Below, one piece after another: positions 18,379 through 26,959 of a DNA stretch of 64,000 nucleotides. Under the pieces are notes generated by a model that made no database searches, was not told where the DNA came from, and saw nothing but the letters and a program-made list of their open reading frames with translations. A program made the translations under genes and the position numbers. This DNA comes from Flavobacterium piscinae (lineage in GTDB: Bacteria; Bacteroidota; Bacteroidia; Flavobacteriales; Flavobacteriaceae): contig NZ_SBKQ01000001.1 in NCBI RefSeq assembly GCF_004122145.1, positions 124,001 to 188,000 of the forward strand, in the 5' to 3' direction. Position 1 is the first letter of the stretch. Each line of letters starts with the position of its first letter.

Positions 18379-18771
18379 TTATGAATCTTTATAGTCTTCA
18401 CCAAGATATTTTCTTACCTGACTTTCATAAATTTTTTTCGTAATATCTTTTTTATCCAACTTTATTTTTAAATTATCTAATTGTTTGTGATATAAAATTT
18501 TTTTAATTTCAATTGGATTTATGTTTTCATAGCTTAGTTCAAGTACTTTTTCTATGATATTCTTAAAATCAGAATCTGAAATATAGTTTAAGTCTACTAT
18601 AAAAAAGTGAAATAAAAACCCATATTTATCAAACAATGAATCTTCAAATGAAATATCATTATCCTCTTCATACACGAAAGCAGTTGCTATAAGCCATGCA
18701 AATTCTTTACTATATAAGTTATCTTTAATTTTAGAGAAAACCTCTCTTATATTTTTAAAAAAAATTTTCAT
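18379..18771 (-). CDS. Putative immunity protein for the RHS toxin tip
   Basis: A 130-residue acidic, helical, cytoplasmic-looking protein without signal peptide or known motif. It starts 3 bases after the stop codon of the giant RHS gene, the standard position of an immunity gene in polymorphic toxin loci. Two hydrophobic stretches (FAWLIATAFVY, YGFLFHFFIVDL) are amphipathic and not clear membrane spans. I do not recognise the family. The immunity role is inferred only from position and tight coupling. Confidence 0.65.
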   Translation of the reverse strand: MKIFFKNIREVFSKIKDNLYSKEFAWLIATAFVYEEDNDISFEDSLFDKYGFLFHFFIVDLNYISDSDFKNIIEKVLELSYENINPIEIKKILYHKQLDNLKIKLDKKDITKKIYESQVRKYLGEDYKDS

Positions 18772-18774
18772 AAT

Positions 18775-21700
18775 TTAAAGTTTATTTATGTATTCTCTTG
18801 TTCCATTATACCAAACCTTTAACCGTCCGCCTAGTGCATTAAATTCTCGATGCAAAAACTTGTTTGAAGCATTATATGTATCATGAAACCATTGAACAGT
18901 TTTACCTTGCATATTCAAATATTTTGTATAAATTGTTCTTCCATTAGTTCCTGTAACTTCCGTCGTATATTTCCAATATTTAGAACCAACTTGTTCTACT
19001 TTCTGAATGGCACCGGGGTATTTACGAGCCATCTTCATTAAGTATTTAACTCCTTTAATTGGCCCTCCCCCTCCTATTAACTCAAATGGTCCAGATGATG
19101 CATAAACAATCCTCTCTTGTTGTAATGATACTGTATATTCCTTAGTAAGTTTTATTTCAGTTTTATTTTTTGTTGGTGGATCTGTATCTTCTAATCGATT
19201 ATGCATCGCATGATTCAACCCACTCACAATCAACCCCGTCACCGCCCCTTGCCAGAAATTACCTTTAGTAAGAGCTGCACCGGCACCACCAGCCAAAGTT
19301 CCAAAGGTTAAAATCCCAGTTGTAGATTGTCCAAATTTTCCACCTAAACCACTCCATTCTGTTCTAGACATGGTAAAGTCACCATTATCTCGAATACTAT
19401 CACCACCACTCCATAGCGAAGCTGCCAAGCTACTTAAAGAACCACTGGCAAACCCTGTCATAAAATCACCTCCTTGAACACCAGACATGATACCTTGAAA
19501 TGTGCCGTGAGCTAAGCTCTGTACTGCAGTGCGGGTAACTAAATTAGTAATAGTTGAAGTTGCCTCTCCAATACCAAAAGTAACAAGAGAACTAAACGCT
19601 CCTATGGCTGCAGATTTAATAATGCCTCCTGCAGTAAAAGGAACATCAGCTGTTAAAGCTGTTATGGTATACGTTAATGCTGCAATTGCTGCTCCTATAA
19701 TTACTGCCGTTCCTAGAGCTATTTCTTCACCGCTTGGGTCAATATATTTTAAAGGATTGTTAAGAACGTAGCCATAACGGTTAAAATTTTGCGTGTTGCT
19801 CGGGTCTTGAATATAATTGTCGGGCGATAAAAACCGTCTTACTTTGGCATCATACAACCTACCGTTCATGTGTATGAGTCCTACACCTTGCAAATGTTCA
19901 TGGCCTGTGTATCCCCTATCTAAAACGGCAAAGGTAGTAAGGTTATTGTTATTTTGGTCTTTCAAGAAAACAATATTTCCCCAAGCATCAAAATGTCTTT
20001 TCTCGACCACTTGACCTGCTGCATTGCTCACGGCCATTATACTGCCCAAGTAGTCTCTGTGTAAAAATAAATAATTTTGAGTGATTCCATCGCTTTTTAG
20101 TAGTATAGGTGCAGAGTATCCATCTCCACCAATATACATGGTTATATCAACAACGTTGGAATGAATATTTCTTTTAATTTCCATTGTACCGTCAGCAGAA
20201 TAGTGTTTTCGATAAGCTCTATAATTTTTATCTTTTATCAAATCACCATAATACATGGTGCTTCGCGTTAAAAAGGGGTTATAATCAAAGTCAATGCGTT
20301 CTTTCCCTTGTTCATAAATGCTAACCGGACTTTTGAATGCGTTGTATGAAATTTGCTGTAATGGTTTATCAGAGTAATAAGACACGCCTGCAGTTGATAA
20401 ATTTACTTTTGTTGCCTGATAAGGTTTGGCAGAGGTTTCATAAGCATAATTTCCATTTGAGTTTTGCGTAATTCTACCCTTATTGTCATAATCTTGTTGC
20501 TCTGTTTGTCCCTGTGCGTTTGTAAAATGTGTTAATCGTTCTAAGCTGTCATATTGAAAAGTTTCATTCCAATTAAACATGCTGTTGCTTCTACTTTCTA
20601 ACAATCCTCTTTGTGCATTAAAGTTGGTGGTTAATGTTAGAAAGGGTGTTGGAGATGAATTACTACCATTGATTGTTCTATAGCTGGAAGTTAAAGGAAG
20701 TCCATAACTATCATAGGTGTTTGAAACCTGACCAACTGCATTACCATAATGTCCTGTAATAAGTTGACCTCTTGCATTAACAGCATCAATCTGCCATAGC
20801 ATGGCATTGGTAGCATCGTCTAAAATTTGCCAATGATAACCGTTTAAATAGGTGTTTTTAATCCATTTTCCACTTGATTTTCCTGTAGCAATATCGGTTG
20901 CCAAGTTGTACTCACGACTCACTCGACCATAATCGTCATACTCATATCTTTTTTCAAAATAGGATTGTGGATTAGATTCAGTTTGTTTTTGAAGTCGATG
21001 ATTGCTATCATAAAAATATTCAGTGTAATATGATGCACCGGTGATATCTGAACCATCAATTAAAGTCAACTGTTTTAAAGGGTTGTAACTGTAATGAATT
21101 TCACTGTATGTAAGATCGCCTTGAATATATTTGGCTTCAATTCTCCCTGTAGGAGAGTAATAATAATCTGTATTCCCTTTTGGAGTTATTTCCTTGGTAG
21201 TTTCTCCATACACGTTATACTCATATTCATAAATTCCCGCAGATGGGTCTGTTAACTTCTTTTTTCTTCCCCAACCGTCATACTCCATTGATAAAGTTAC
21301 CCCATCAAAAGTTGACGTTTTTAGGTTGCCGTTTGCAAAATAGGTATAATTGATAACCCCACCGGGGTCAACTGATTGTGTCGTGTGACCATTAGCATTT
21401 TTTGTACTGTTTTTACTTACTGTACCATCATTCGTTAAAACTGTTAATCCGGTGTAGGTAATGTTTGTTGTAAGACCTGTGAATGAAATTTCTTGTTTCA
21501 AACGTCCGTAATCATCATAGGCCAACGTTGACCATTGACTTGGATTGTTTCCAAAATAAGGTTCACTAACTCCTGTTTTTCGATTCAAAAAATCGTAGGT
21601 GTCAGAAGTATAACTCCAAACCCCACTAATATTACTTTTTCCTTTTTTAATTACACGCCCAATAATATCCATTTCAATCATGCTGGCACTACCATCATCT

Positions 21701-23898
21701 CCAAGTGTACTCGTTGTAAAAGTAGAACCGGATTTTGCATAGGAATAATTTATACTTTTTCCTAAATAGTCGGTAACTTTTGTTCTCTTTCCCCAATTAT
21801 CATAAATACTTGTAGTGGTTTGTCCGAAAGGATTTGTTTCACTTAAAACTACACCATACAAAGGATGATAAGTATTATAGGTGGTAATTAAGCCTTCGAT
21901 ATCTTTAACTGTTTTAATATAGCGTTCAGAAGTATCATAAGTGTATTCGGTTGTTCTGCTTGCAACTGTTGGTATTGCACCCGGAGCATTGAGAATCTTT
22001 TTCTTTAAATTTCCATTTGTAAAATACTCATAGGCTTCAGTTAGGTAAACATTATCCGTATTATTAGCTTTACTTTCCTTTTTGGTTAACTTATTATTGG
22101 TATAGGTATATTTTTCTTCTGTAGAAAAGGTATCATTATAAGCAGAAATAGTAGTGTTTACTTGCGTTAATCTACCAATGTAATAATTGCTTCCTGTTCC
22201 TGTTGGGTTATTCTCAAAGATACTGTTTGTAGTAGTAGTTCCTTGAAGTGTATTTTGATTCAGATAATTTTTGGTAATCACCGTTTCCGGCAAAAGATAA
22301 GGTGTTGAATAAGTATATAAAATTTCATTCTTTACATTTGTCAGAAAATCAATAGTAGTTTGAGAATTTAAAACAATATTAAAAACATTCCCTGTTAAAT
22401 AGTGATTAAAATTATTGGTTGTACTGCTAATGATTCCTGACGGGTTTCCCGAATTAACAAATGTAAAAGAACTTCCGGTGGTTCGCAATTGTGAATACCT
22501 CCTTTGTGTAGCTCCTCTCCAAATTGGGTTGTTCTCTTCAACAGACCAAATTCTTTTAGAACTAGGCGAGACATACCAAGCACTCCGAGCTGTTTTTCTA
22601 AAACCAATAGCCCCAATGCCATCCATGTTTACTACCAATCCATGGTATCTAAAATCTTGTTTCTTAATTACACCCATAGCAGTATTTTTTAGCTCCGATA
22701 CTACTTTAGAGGTGGGTATTCTTTTGAGTTCTACTAGTGGATAGTTAACAGCATCTCCTGAAGAATAAAATTGACTTAATGTTCCTAAGCCATTTGTACC
22801 GGGTGAATCAGGCTCCAAAGATTTATAACTTATTTCATCTACAATATTCCCTCCGGAAGATGTAACTTTTTTTAATAAGATTTCATCTGCAAAATTTTTA
22901 TTGAAATTAATGTAGGTAATTCGATTGTCATGATTTCTAATCATTACTATTTCTCTATTTAAACCTTGGAATTTATAAGAGGAAACTATGGGAATCGTTA
23001 AATCAGGTGAATCGCTATCATGATTTGATGGTGAGGTATAATCTAATGGAAATTTAGAGCCTGAAATAGTTGTATTTCCTATATTGTTAACATAAGTTTT
23101 AATCTCCCATTGCGTATTATGATCATTAATTGTCCAATCAGGTTTATAATATTTTCTCCAAACTCTAACTAAATCAGATTTTCCGTCACCATTAGTATCT
23201 AAAGAATAGTAATTGTTAAAATGTGTTTGGGTGTCAAAATGATTTCCTGAATTTGGCCAATATTCAACAATGGTATGCGATTCTTTAGTAAAAAATGAAC
23301 CCCCGTTGGGTTTTGGGTTACTATAATAAATATGCCATTGTGCATCATTTCGTTGAGCATTACTGCCATTTCCATTTGAAATCATTAAGTCAACTTTTCC
23401 ATCACCATTATAGTCACCTATTAATATTTCTTGTTTGTAAAGGCTAATTGTATTTGAAAGTTCATCGAAGAATCCGGAACCTAATAGATTTGTGTAAGCA
23501 TAATTTGCTGTTTTAATTATTTCAACAATCTTATAAGAATTTCCAGTAATCTCTAAAATATCTGTTTTACCATCGCCATTAAAATCAAAAAAGTATTTTT
23601 TCTGTAAATAGTTTGTGGTTGACAAGTGAGTGCTTTGCAAAAGAAAATATCCTGGTGTGCCAATATTTGTAGACTGATTTTGATCTAAATCAACTATATA
23701 ATATTGAACATTCGATTGTGCTGTTAGTGTTATAGGACAATCTGCCGGATTAAAAGTATAGGGTTGGCTAGGGTAAAAAGGTTCAATAAAAGCTTGATAA
23801 GTTTTAGGTTGAATTGCAAAAAAAAATCTCACTGACGCCATTTCCATCAAAATCACCTTCATTGAATCTAACTTGTCGTGTTGTCGGGTAAATGCCAT
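18775..23898 (-). CDS. RHS-repeat toxin, C-terminal part (1707 residues), frameshifted from the N-terminal part
   Basis: This frame continues the SpvB-like gene at 23804-25228 and overlaps it by 95 bases in another frame; the true junction is the nine-T run at 23818-23826. It carries more FG-GAP/VCBS repeats (DFNGDGKTDIL, GDYNGDGKVDLMIS, DTNGDGKSDLVRV), then many YD/RHS repeats. The RHS core (GLIHMNGRLYDAKVRRFLSP and YGYVLNNPLKYIDPSG) is near residues 1330-1390 and an Ala/Gly-rich linker follows. After the LNHAMH junction near residue 1560 comes a variable tip of about 145 residues (WKYTTEVTGTNGR, VWYNGTREYINKL), unrecognised and presumed toxic. The first residues of this frame are spurious. 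Confidence 0.85.
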   Translation of the reverse strand: MAFTRQHDKLDSMKVILMEMASVRFFFAIQPKTYQAFIEPFYPSQPYTFNPADCPITLTAQSNVQYYIVDLDQNQSTNIGTPGYFLLQSTHLSTTNYLQKKYFFDFNGDGKTDILEITGNSYKIVEIIKTANYAYTNLLGSGFFDELSNTISLYKQEILIGDYNGDGKVDLMISNGNGSNAQRNDAQWHIYYSNPKPNGGSFFTKESHTIVEYWPNSGNHFDTQTHFNNYYSLDTNGDGKSDLVRVWRKYYKPDWTINDHNTQWEIKTYVNNIGNTTISGSKFPLDYTSPSNHDSDSPDLTIPIVSSYKFQGLNREIVMIRNHDNRITYINFNKNFADEILLKKVTSSGGNIVDEISYKSLEPDSPGTNGLGTLSQFYSSGDAVNYPLVELKRIPTSKVVSELKNTAMGVIKKQDFRYHGLVVNMDGIGAIGFRKTARSAWYVSPSSKRIWSVEENNPIWRGATQRRYSQLRTTGSSFTFVNSGNPSGIISSTTNNFNHYLTGNVFNIVLNSQTTIDFLTNVKNEILYTYSTPYLLPETVITKNYLNQNTLQGTTTTNSIFENNPTGTGSNYYIGRLTQVNTTISAYNDTFSTEEKYTYTNNKLTKKESKANNTDNVYLTEAYEYFTNGNLKKKILNAPGAIPTVASRTTEYTYDTSERYIKTVKDIEGLITTYNTYHPLYGVVLSETNPFGQTTTSIYDNWGKRTKVTDYLGKSINYSYAKSGSTFTTSTLGDDGSASMIEMDIIGRVIKKGKSNISGVWSYTSDTYDFLNRKTGVSEPYFGNNPSQWSTLAYDDYGRLKQEISFTGLTTNITYTGLTVLTNDGTVSKNSTKNANGHTTQSVDPGGVINYTYFANGNLKTSTFDGVTLSMEYDGWGRKKKLTDPSAGIYEYEYNVYGETTKEITPKGNTDYYYSPTGRIEAKYIQGDLTYSEIHYSYNPLKQLTLIDGSDITGASYYTEYFYDSNHRLQKQTESNPQSYFEKRYEYDDYGRVSREYNLATDIATGKSSGKWIKNTYLNGYHWQILDDATNAMLWQIDAVNARGQLITGHYGNAVGQVSNTYDSYGLPLTSSYRTINGSNSSPTPFLTLTTNFNAQRGLLESRSNSMFNWNETFQYDSLERLTHFTNAQGQTEQQDYDNKGRITQNSNGNYAYETSAKPYQATKVNLSTAGVSYYSDKPLQQISYNAFKSPVSIYEQGKERIDFDYNPFLTRSTMYYGDLIKDKNYRAYRKHYSADGTMEIKRNIHSNVVDITMYIGGDGYSAPILLKSDGITQNYLFLHRDYLGSIMAVSNAAGQVVEKRHFDAWGNIVFLKDQNNNNLTTFAVLDRGYTGHEHLQGVGLIHMNGRLYDAKVRRFLSPDNYIQDPSNTQNFNRYGYVLNNPLKYIDPSGEEIALGTAVIIGAAIAALTYTITALTADVPFTAGGIIKSAAIGAFSSLVTFGIGEATSTITNLVTRTAVQSLAHGTFQGIMSGVQGGDFMTGFASGSLSSLAASLWSGGDSIRDNGDFTMSRTEWSGLGGKFGQSTTGILTFGTLAGGAGAALTKGNFWQGAVTGLIVSGLNHAMHNRLEDTDPPTKNKTEIKLTKEYTVSLQQERIVYASSGPFELIGGGGPIKGVKYLMKMARKYPGAIQKVEQVGSKYWKYTTEVTGTNGRTIYTKYLNMQGKTVQWFHDTYNASNKFLHREFNALGGRLKVWYNGTREYINKL
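19200..19234. repeat. Copy 2 of the 35-bp junction repeat (current RHS tip)
   Basis: Encodes the LIVSGLNHAMH junction of the full RHS protein. It is in direct orientation to 18228-18262 at a distance of 972 bp. Recombination between the copies would join the RHS body in frame to the orphan tip and delete the present tip and its putative immunity gene. Confidence 0.8.
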
Positions 23899-25228
23899 TT
23901 GAGTTATTTTGATAATGCATTAAACATTGAATAGAACCACTTGTTCCACTATTAGTAGATATGGGTAATGCAACGGTACTAAAATCAACAGCTATAGTTT
24001 TTGTAAATTCATTAGTAAATGAAGTGCCATTAAGATTAAATACTTTTAATTCAACATTTGTATTGTTAATTTTGTTAACTAATACTATTGAATTTTTTTG
24101 GTTCAGTTTATTATCATTAGTTAATGTTGTAACTGATAGTTTTGTAATAGTTGGGGTTGAGGGTAAATAAGTAATATCTCCCCCATTTTGATTAAGAAAT
24201 AAATTAGTATAAACTTTAGTATCGTCTACAAAATCTAAGCGACCATCACCATCAAAATCTCCTGAAATATCGATTGAACCTAAATTCAAATTATTATTAT
24301 AAGTTCTTAAGTCTTCAGTATCAACATTACTTGACGTAACATCGTCATATTCAAATTCAATAAGGTTTGCCGGTTCTTCTGCTCCATTATATTCTTGAAT
24401 TTCTACAACTTTTTCGTAAGCTAGTTGCATATCTGCTTCATGCCTAATTTCATATCTCCGAAACAAGTTAGTATTTGTAAAAACCTCAATTTTTTCCAAT
24501 AATTCTACTTTCTCGTGCTTTATTCCTTTTATAAATACATTTTCTGTTCTTTTAGCTAGTTTATAACTAAACTTTATTTCATTTTGTGGTGTGATTCCTG
24601 ATACGCTGTTCGCACTAAATTTTATTTCAGAAATACATAAACTTTTATTAAATGGTTTTGAATAGTGGTAAGTTATGTAATTACCATTTACATCTTCAAA
24701 ACGAGTTATATAAAATGCAGTTAAATCAGTTGCATTCATTCCGCCAAAATTTCCATACCATGCTCGAGACCCATCTGGATTTGTAACAATAAAATAGGTA
24801 GTAGAACCACTGCCTACTAATTGTACTTTAGAGTTTGATTTTGTCTCTGTTTCATAAGTTGAACCATTAGCCCAATAGGTTCCACTTGTTAAAATTAGTC
24901 TTTGACCATCAAGGGCGAGTTTATCGTTTGTGTCAAAATCTACACCATCGATAAAGCCATCAATATCTTTTCTTGTAGCAATTCTACTAATTACAGAAAT
25001 AGAATTGATTGACCAACCAATTCCGGCAATTCCCCCCATTTGACCGGATGAATAAACAAGATTTATTGTTGGACCTACCTCTTGAATACTTGGGGGTAGA
25101 GCAATAGGAACAGTGTATACAGATTGCCCCGAATTAGATATCTCTAATTTTCCTTGTGTATCATGATAATTTTGCCCGATTATAATTTGACTAAAAAGTA
25201 AAGCAACTAACAAGTAATAACTTTTCAT
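23804..25228 (-). CDS. SpvB/RHS protein, N-terminal part (474 residues), ends at a frameshift
   Basis: Starts with a signal peptide (MKSYYLLVALLFSQIIIGQ) and then the SpvB domain (YHDTQGKLEISNSGQSVYTV, GPTINLVYSSGQ, GIGWSINSISVISR). VCBS/FG-GAP calcium-type repeats follow (SGDFDGDGRLDF, EGDFDGNGVSEIFF). It terminates a few residues after the nine-T run. With eight T the frame would continue into the 1707-residue part, giving one protein of about 2150 residues, a normal size for this class. It lies directly downstream of a T9SS sorting-domain protein gene, with an 11-base gap. The halves may be one pseudogene, a slippage-expressed gene or a sequencing artefact. Confidence 0.85.
   Translation of the reverse strand: MKSYYLLVALLFSQIIIGQNYHDTQGKLEISNSGQSVYTVPIALPPSIQEVGPTINLVYSSGQMGGIAGIGWSINSISVISRIATRKDIDGFIDGVDFDTNDKLALDGQRLILTSGTYWANGSTYETETKSNSKVQLVGSGSTTYFIVTNPDGSRAWYGNFGGMNATDLTAFYITRFEDVNGNYITYHYSKPFNKSLCISEIKFSANSVSGITPQNEIKFSYKLAKRTENVFIKGIKHEKVELLEKIEVFTNTNLFRRYEIRHEADMQLAYEKVVEIQEYNGAEEPANLIEFEYDDVTSSNVDTEDLRTYNNNLNLGSIDISGDFDGDGRLDFVDDTKVYTNLFLNQNGGDITYLPSTPTITKLSVTTLTNDNKLNQKNSIVLVNKINNTNVELKVFNLNGTSFTNEFTKTIAVDFSTVALPISTNSGTSGSIQCLMHYQNNSNGIYPTTRQVRFNEGDFDGNGVSEIFFCNST
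23818..23826 (-). other. Nine-T homopolymer at the frameshift in the RHS gene
   Basis: On the coding strand GAGA is followed by nine T and GCAATTC. With nine T the upstream frame reads into CNST and a stop; with eight T the two halves join as SEIFFAIQPK. The site is a candidate for phase variation, transcriptional slippage or sequencing error. Confidence 0.8.
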
Positions 25229-25239
25229 AGAGTAGCAAT

Positions 25240-25695
25240 TTAATTTTTAATAATTTTTAAAGTTTTTTCCTCACCGGTGGAATATTTAAGTGCAAGTGTA
25301 TAAAGCCCTTGTGGTAAATTATCAAAGGGAACACTTAATGCATCTGTACCTTTTAAGTTTGTATAAATTTTTACAGATTGACCTGACACGGAATATAAGT
25401 GAACAGAATTTACAAACTCATTATTTTTGTTAATCCACTTAACATATAAGATTTCTTTAACCGGATTTGGATAGTATGAAATGTCATCATACACGTCTGA
25501 TAAAATCAAATCATCCTTTGTAATATCTTCTATCTCTTTTGTAATTCCATTTGCGGGTCTTCCTGCATTTATATCAATAGTGTATCTTTTAATTTGATTA
25601 CCTGCAGAATCATACTCAAACAGAATGTGATCGATTGTTTGCGAATAGAAAAAAGAATTAATGAGCAAAAAGAAAAAAATAAATTTGATTTTCAT
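25240..25695 (-). CDS. Small T9SS type A sorting-domain protein upstream of the RHS gene
   Basis: A 151-residue protein with a signal peptide (residues 1-18) and an RHS-like snippet (LFEYDSAGNQIKRYTI) directly after it. A T9SS type A sorting domain fills the rest (ISYYPNPVKEILYVKW, VHLYSVSGQSVKIYT, LPQGLYTLALKYSTG). It is the first gene of the RHS operon. My recollection is that this pairing is common in flavobacterial RHS loci, which would suggest a part in exporting or anchoring the large toxin. That role is inferred. Confidence 0.85.
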   Translation of the reverse strand: MKIKFIFFFLLINSFFYSQTIDHILFEYDSAGNQIKRYTIDINAGRPANGITKEIEDITKDDLILSDVYDDISYYPNPVKEILYVKWINKNNEFVNSVHLYSVSGQSVKIYTNLKGTDALSVPFDNLPQGLYTLALKYSTGEEKTLKIIKN

Positions 25696-25808
25696 GATAC
25701 TAATATTTATTGTTAAACGAAGAAAATTATGTCTGCTTTAAAAGCGTAAATAAGTGCTTGATTTTAAATTTTATTTACTGTGCAATCTAAAGAACGTAAG
25801 CAAGACCA

Positions 25809-25829
25809 TTTTACAGATTTTCTGTAAAA
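25809..25829. repeat. Perfect 9-bp inverted repeat
   Basis: TTTTACAGA and TCTGTAAAA are separated by TTT. It lies 114 bases upstream of the RHS-operon start codon, in the roughly 500-base gap (25696-26197) that also holds a second inverted repeat and the XRE operator repeats. It could be an operator; there is no T run after it to suggest a terminator. Confidence 0.5.
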
Positions 25830-25955
25830 ATTTAATGTAGTCAAAATTACTAAAGTGAATAAAAGGCGTATTACCGAAATATTTTCTTTTTGTAAATTTT
25901 CTTACGAGTTCATTAATGTCGCAATTTTAAATTAAAATTTAATGTAATACAATAC

Positions 25956-25990
25956 CCACTTCTAGTGATTTTTTATCTCACTAGAAATGG
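25956..25990. repeat. 13-bp inverted repeat with one mismatch
   Basis: CCACTTCTAGTGA pairs with TCACTAGAAATGG across a 9-base AT-rich loop. Neither strand has a clear U tract afterwards, so its role (operator or RNA hairpin) is open. Confidence 0.45.
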
Positions 25991-26092
25991 TGATATTTTG
26001 TTAAAAATTAATGCTTATTTGCTAAACGAATCTTAAATTAATTAATGAAGTTTACAATAATAGTGGTGTACATTTTTTATTTTTTTTCATTT

Positions 26093-26179
26093 TGACACAC
26101 TTTTTGTGTGAAAAAATTGTTGTATAAAAAAATGACACATTTTTTGTGTATAATTTTTTGATTTAAAATTTTTGACACA
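26093..26179. promoter_or_regulatory. Three TGACACA operator-like repeats at exact 40-bp spacing
   Basis: TGACACA begins at 26093, 26133 and 26173. The first two continue into the palindrome ACACA-N5-TGTGT (26095-26109 and 26135-26149); the third is a half site 19 bases before the XRE start codon. The arrangement suggests cooperative binding on one face of the DNA, probably by the downstream XRE protein controlling itself and perhaps the restriction operon. Confidence 0.65.
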
Positions 26180-26197
26180 ACATAATTTTTAAACAAG

Positions 26198-26704
26198 ATG
26201 AATGCATTTAAAGATATAACCGGACTTACGCACGATGAAATGGCAACCGTTTTAGGTGTACACCGTTCGCAATGGTCAATGTATGTGAGTGGAAAAAGAA
26301 GCCTGCCTTTAGAGGCAACAATAAAACTCAACGAACTCTTACAATCTATTCAAAAAAACAAAGTCAACAAAGCCCATCGTGCGGTATTAGTAACTGAAAA
26401 TAAATCGGTTATTCAAGCATGGCAAAAAAAATTGACCGACTTAAACATAAATTTGTTTCAGGTGAATAAAAAAATAGAAGAAATGCAAAAAACCAGAAAT
26501 CAACTCTATGCCGGTTTAACAACCTTAGCATTTTTGAAAGCACAAAAGGAACATAATGTTGTACACCTTCAATCCATTGAAAAAAGAATCAACAAATGTT
26601 TAGCAACACATTCATTAGAATGTTTAACAACCTTAGAAATGAAAAAACAACAAATAGAAAATGAAATTAGTATAATTGAAGAAAAATTAGAAAATAAAAA
26701 TTGA
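26198..26704 (+). CDS. XRE-type helix-turn-helix protein with coiled-coil C-terminus
   Basis: A 168-residue protein. Residues 1-50 form an XRE/Cro-like domain (DITGLTHDEMATVLGVHRSQ and WSMYVSGKRSLPLEATIKL). The rest is a long charged helix with heptad-like spacing (about residues 60-165) that probably dimerises. It lies directly upstream of the type I restriction operon and downstream of three evenly spaced operator-like repeats, so it is probably the control protein of the island. No restriction-control (C-protein) box can be named with certainty. Confidence 0.75.
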   Translation: MNAFKDITGLTHDEMATVLGVHRSQWSMYVSGKRSLPLEATIKLNELLQSIQKNKVNKAHRAVLVTENKSVIQAWQKKLTDLNINLFQVNKKIEEMQKTRNQLYAGLTTLAFLKAQKEHNVVHLQSIEKRINKCLATHSLECLTTLEMKKQQIENEISIIEEKLENKN

Positions 26705-26801
26705 CCTTAAGTTTTATAATCAAATAATTTATTTTAAAAAAACTTGTTTCCGACCAATAGGAATAGGATAGTTTTTCAAAATCACAGCAAGTATTTTTTA
26801 C

Positions 26802-26809
26802 TATATTTG
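26802..26809 (+). promoter_or_regulatory. Putative -7 promoter box for the hsd-dar operon
   Basis: TATATTTG fits TAnnTTTG and lies in the 255-base gap between the XRE gene and hsdR, leaving a leader of about 145 bases. The rest of this gap (26705-26959) shows only AT-rich sequence. Confidence 0.35.
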
Positions 26810-26959
26810 AACAATCAAAATTGGTTAAAAGACAATTGCGTTAAAAATCAATTATAAAAGCAAAAGAAAATCTCAAAAGGGAAAGTGATTTTAAATTATT
26901 GAAAATTTAAAAGGATTGCATTATTTTAAAATCAATAAACGCCAAAGAGTTTCAAATAA

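Noticed and set aside
19529..20014. Plus-strand frames inside the RHS gene
   Set aside because: They are antisense to the RHS core and show no domain or start signal.
26093..26179. CRISPR-like reading of the three evenly spaced repeats
   Set aside because: The repeats are only 7-15 bases with AT-rich spacers and no cas genes; an operator array explains them better.
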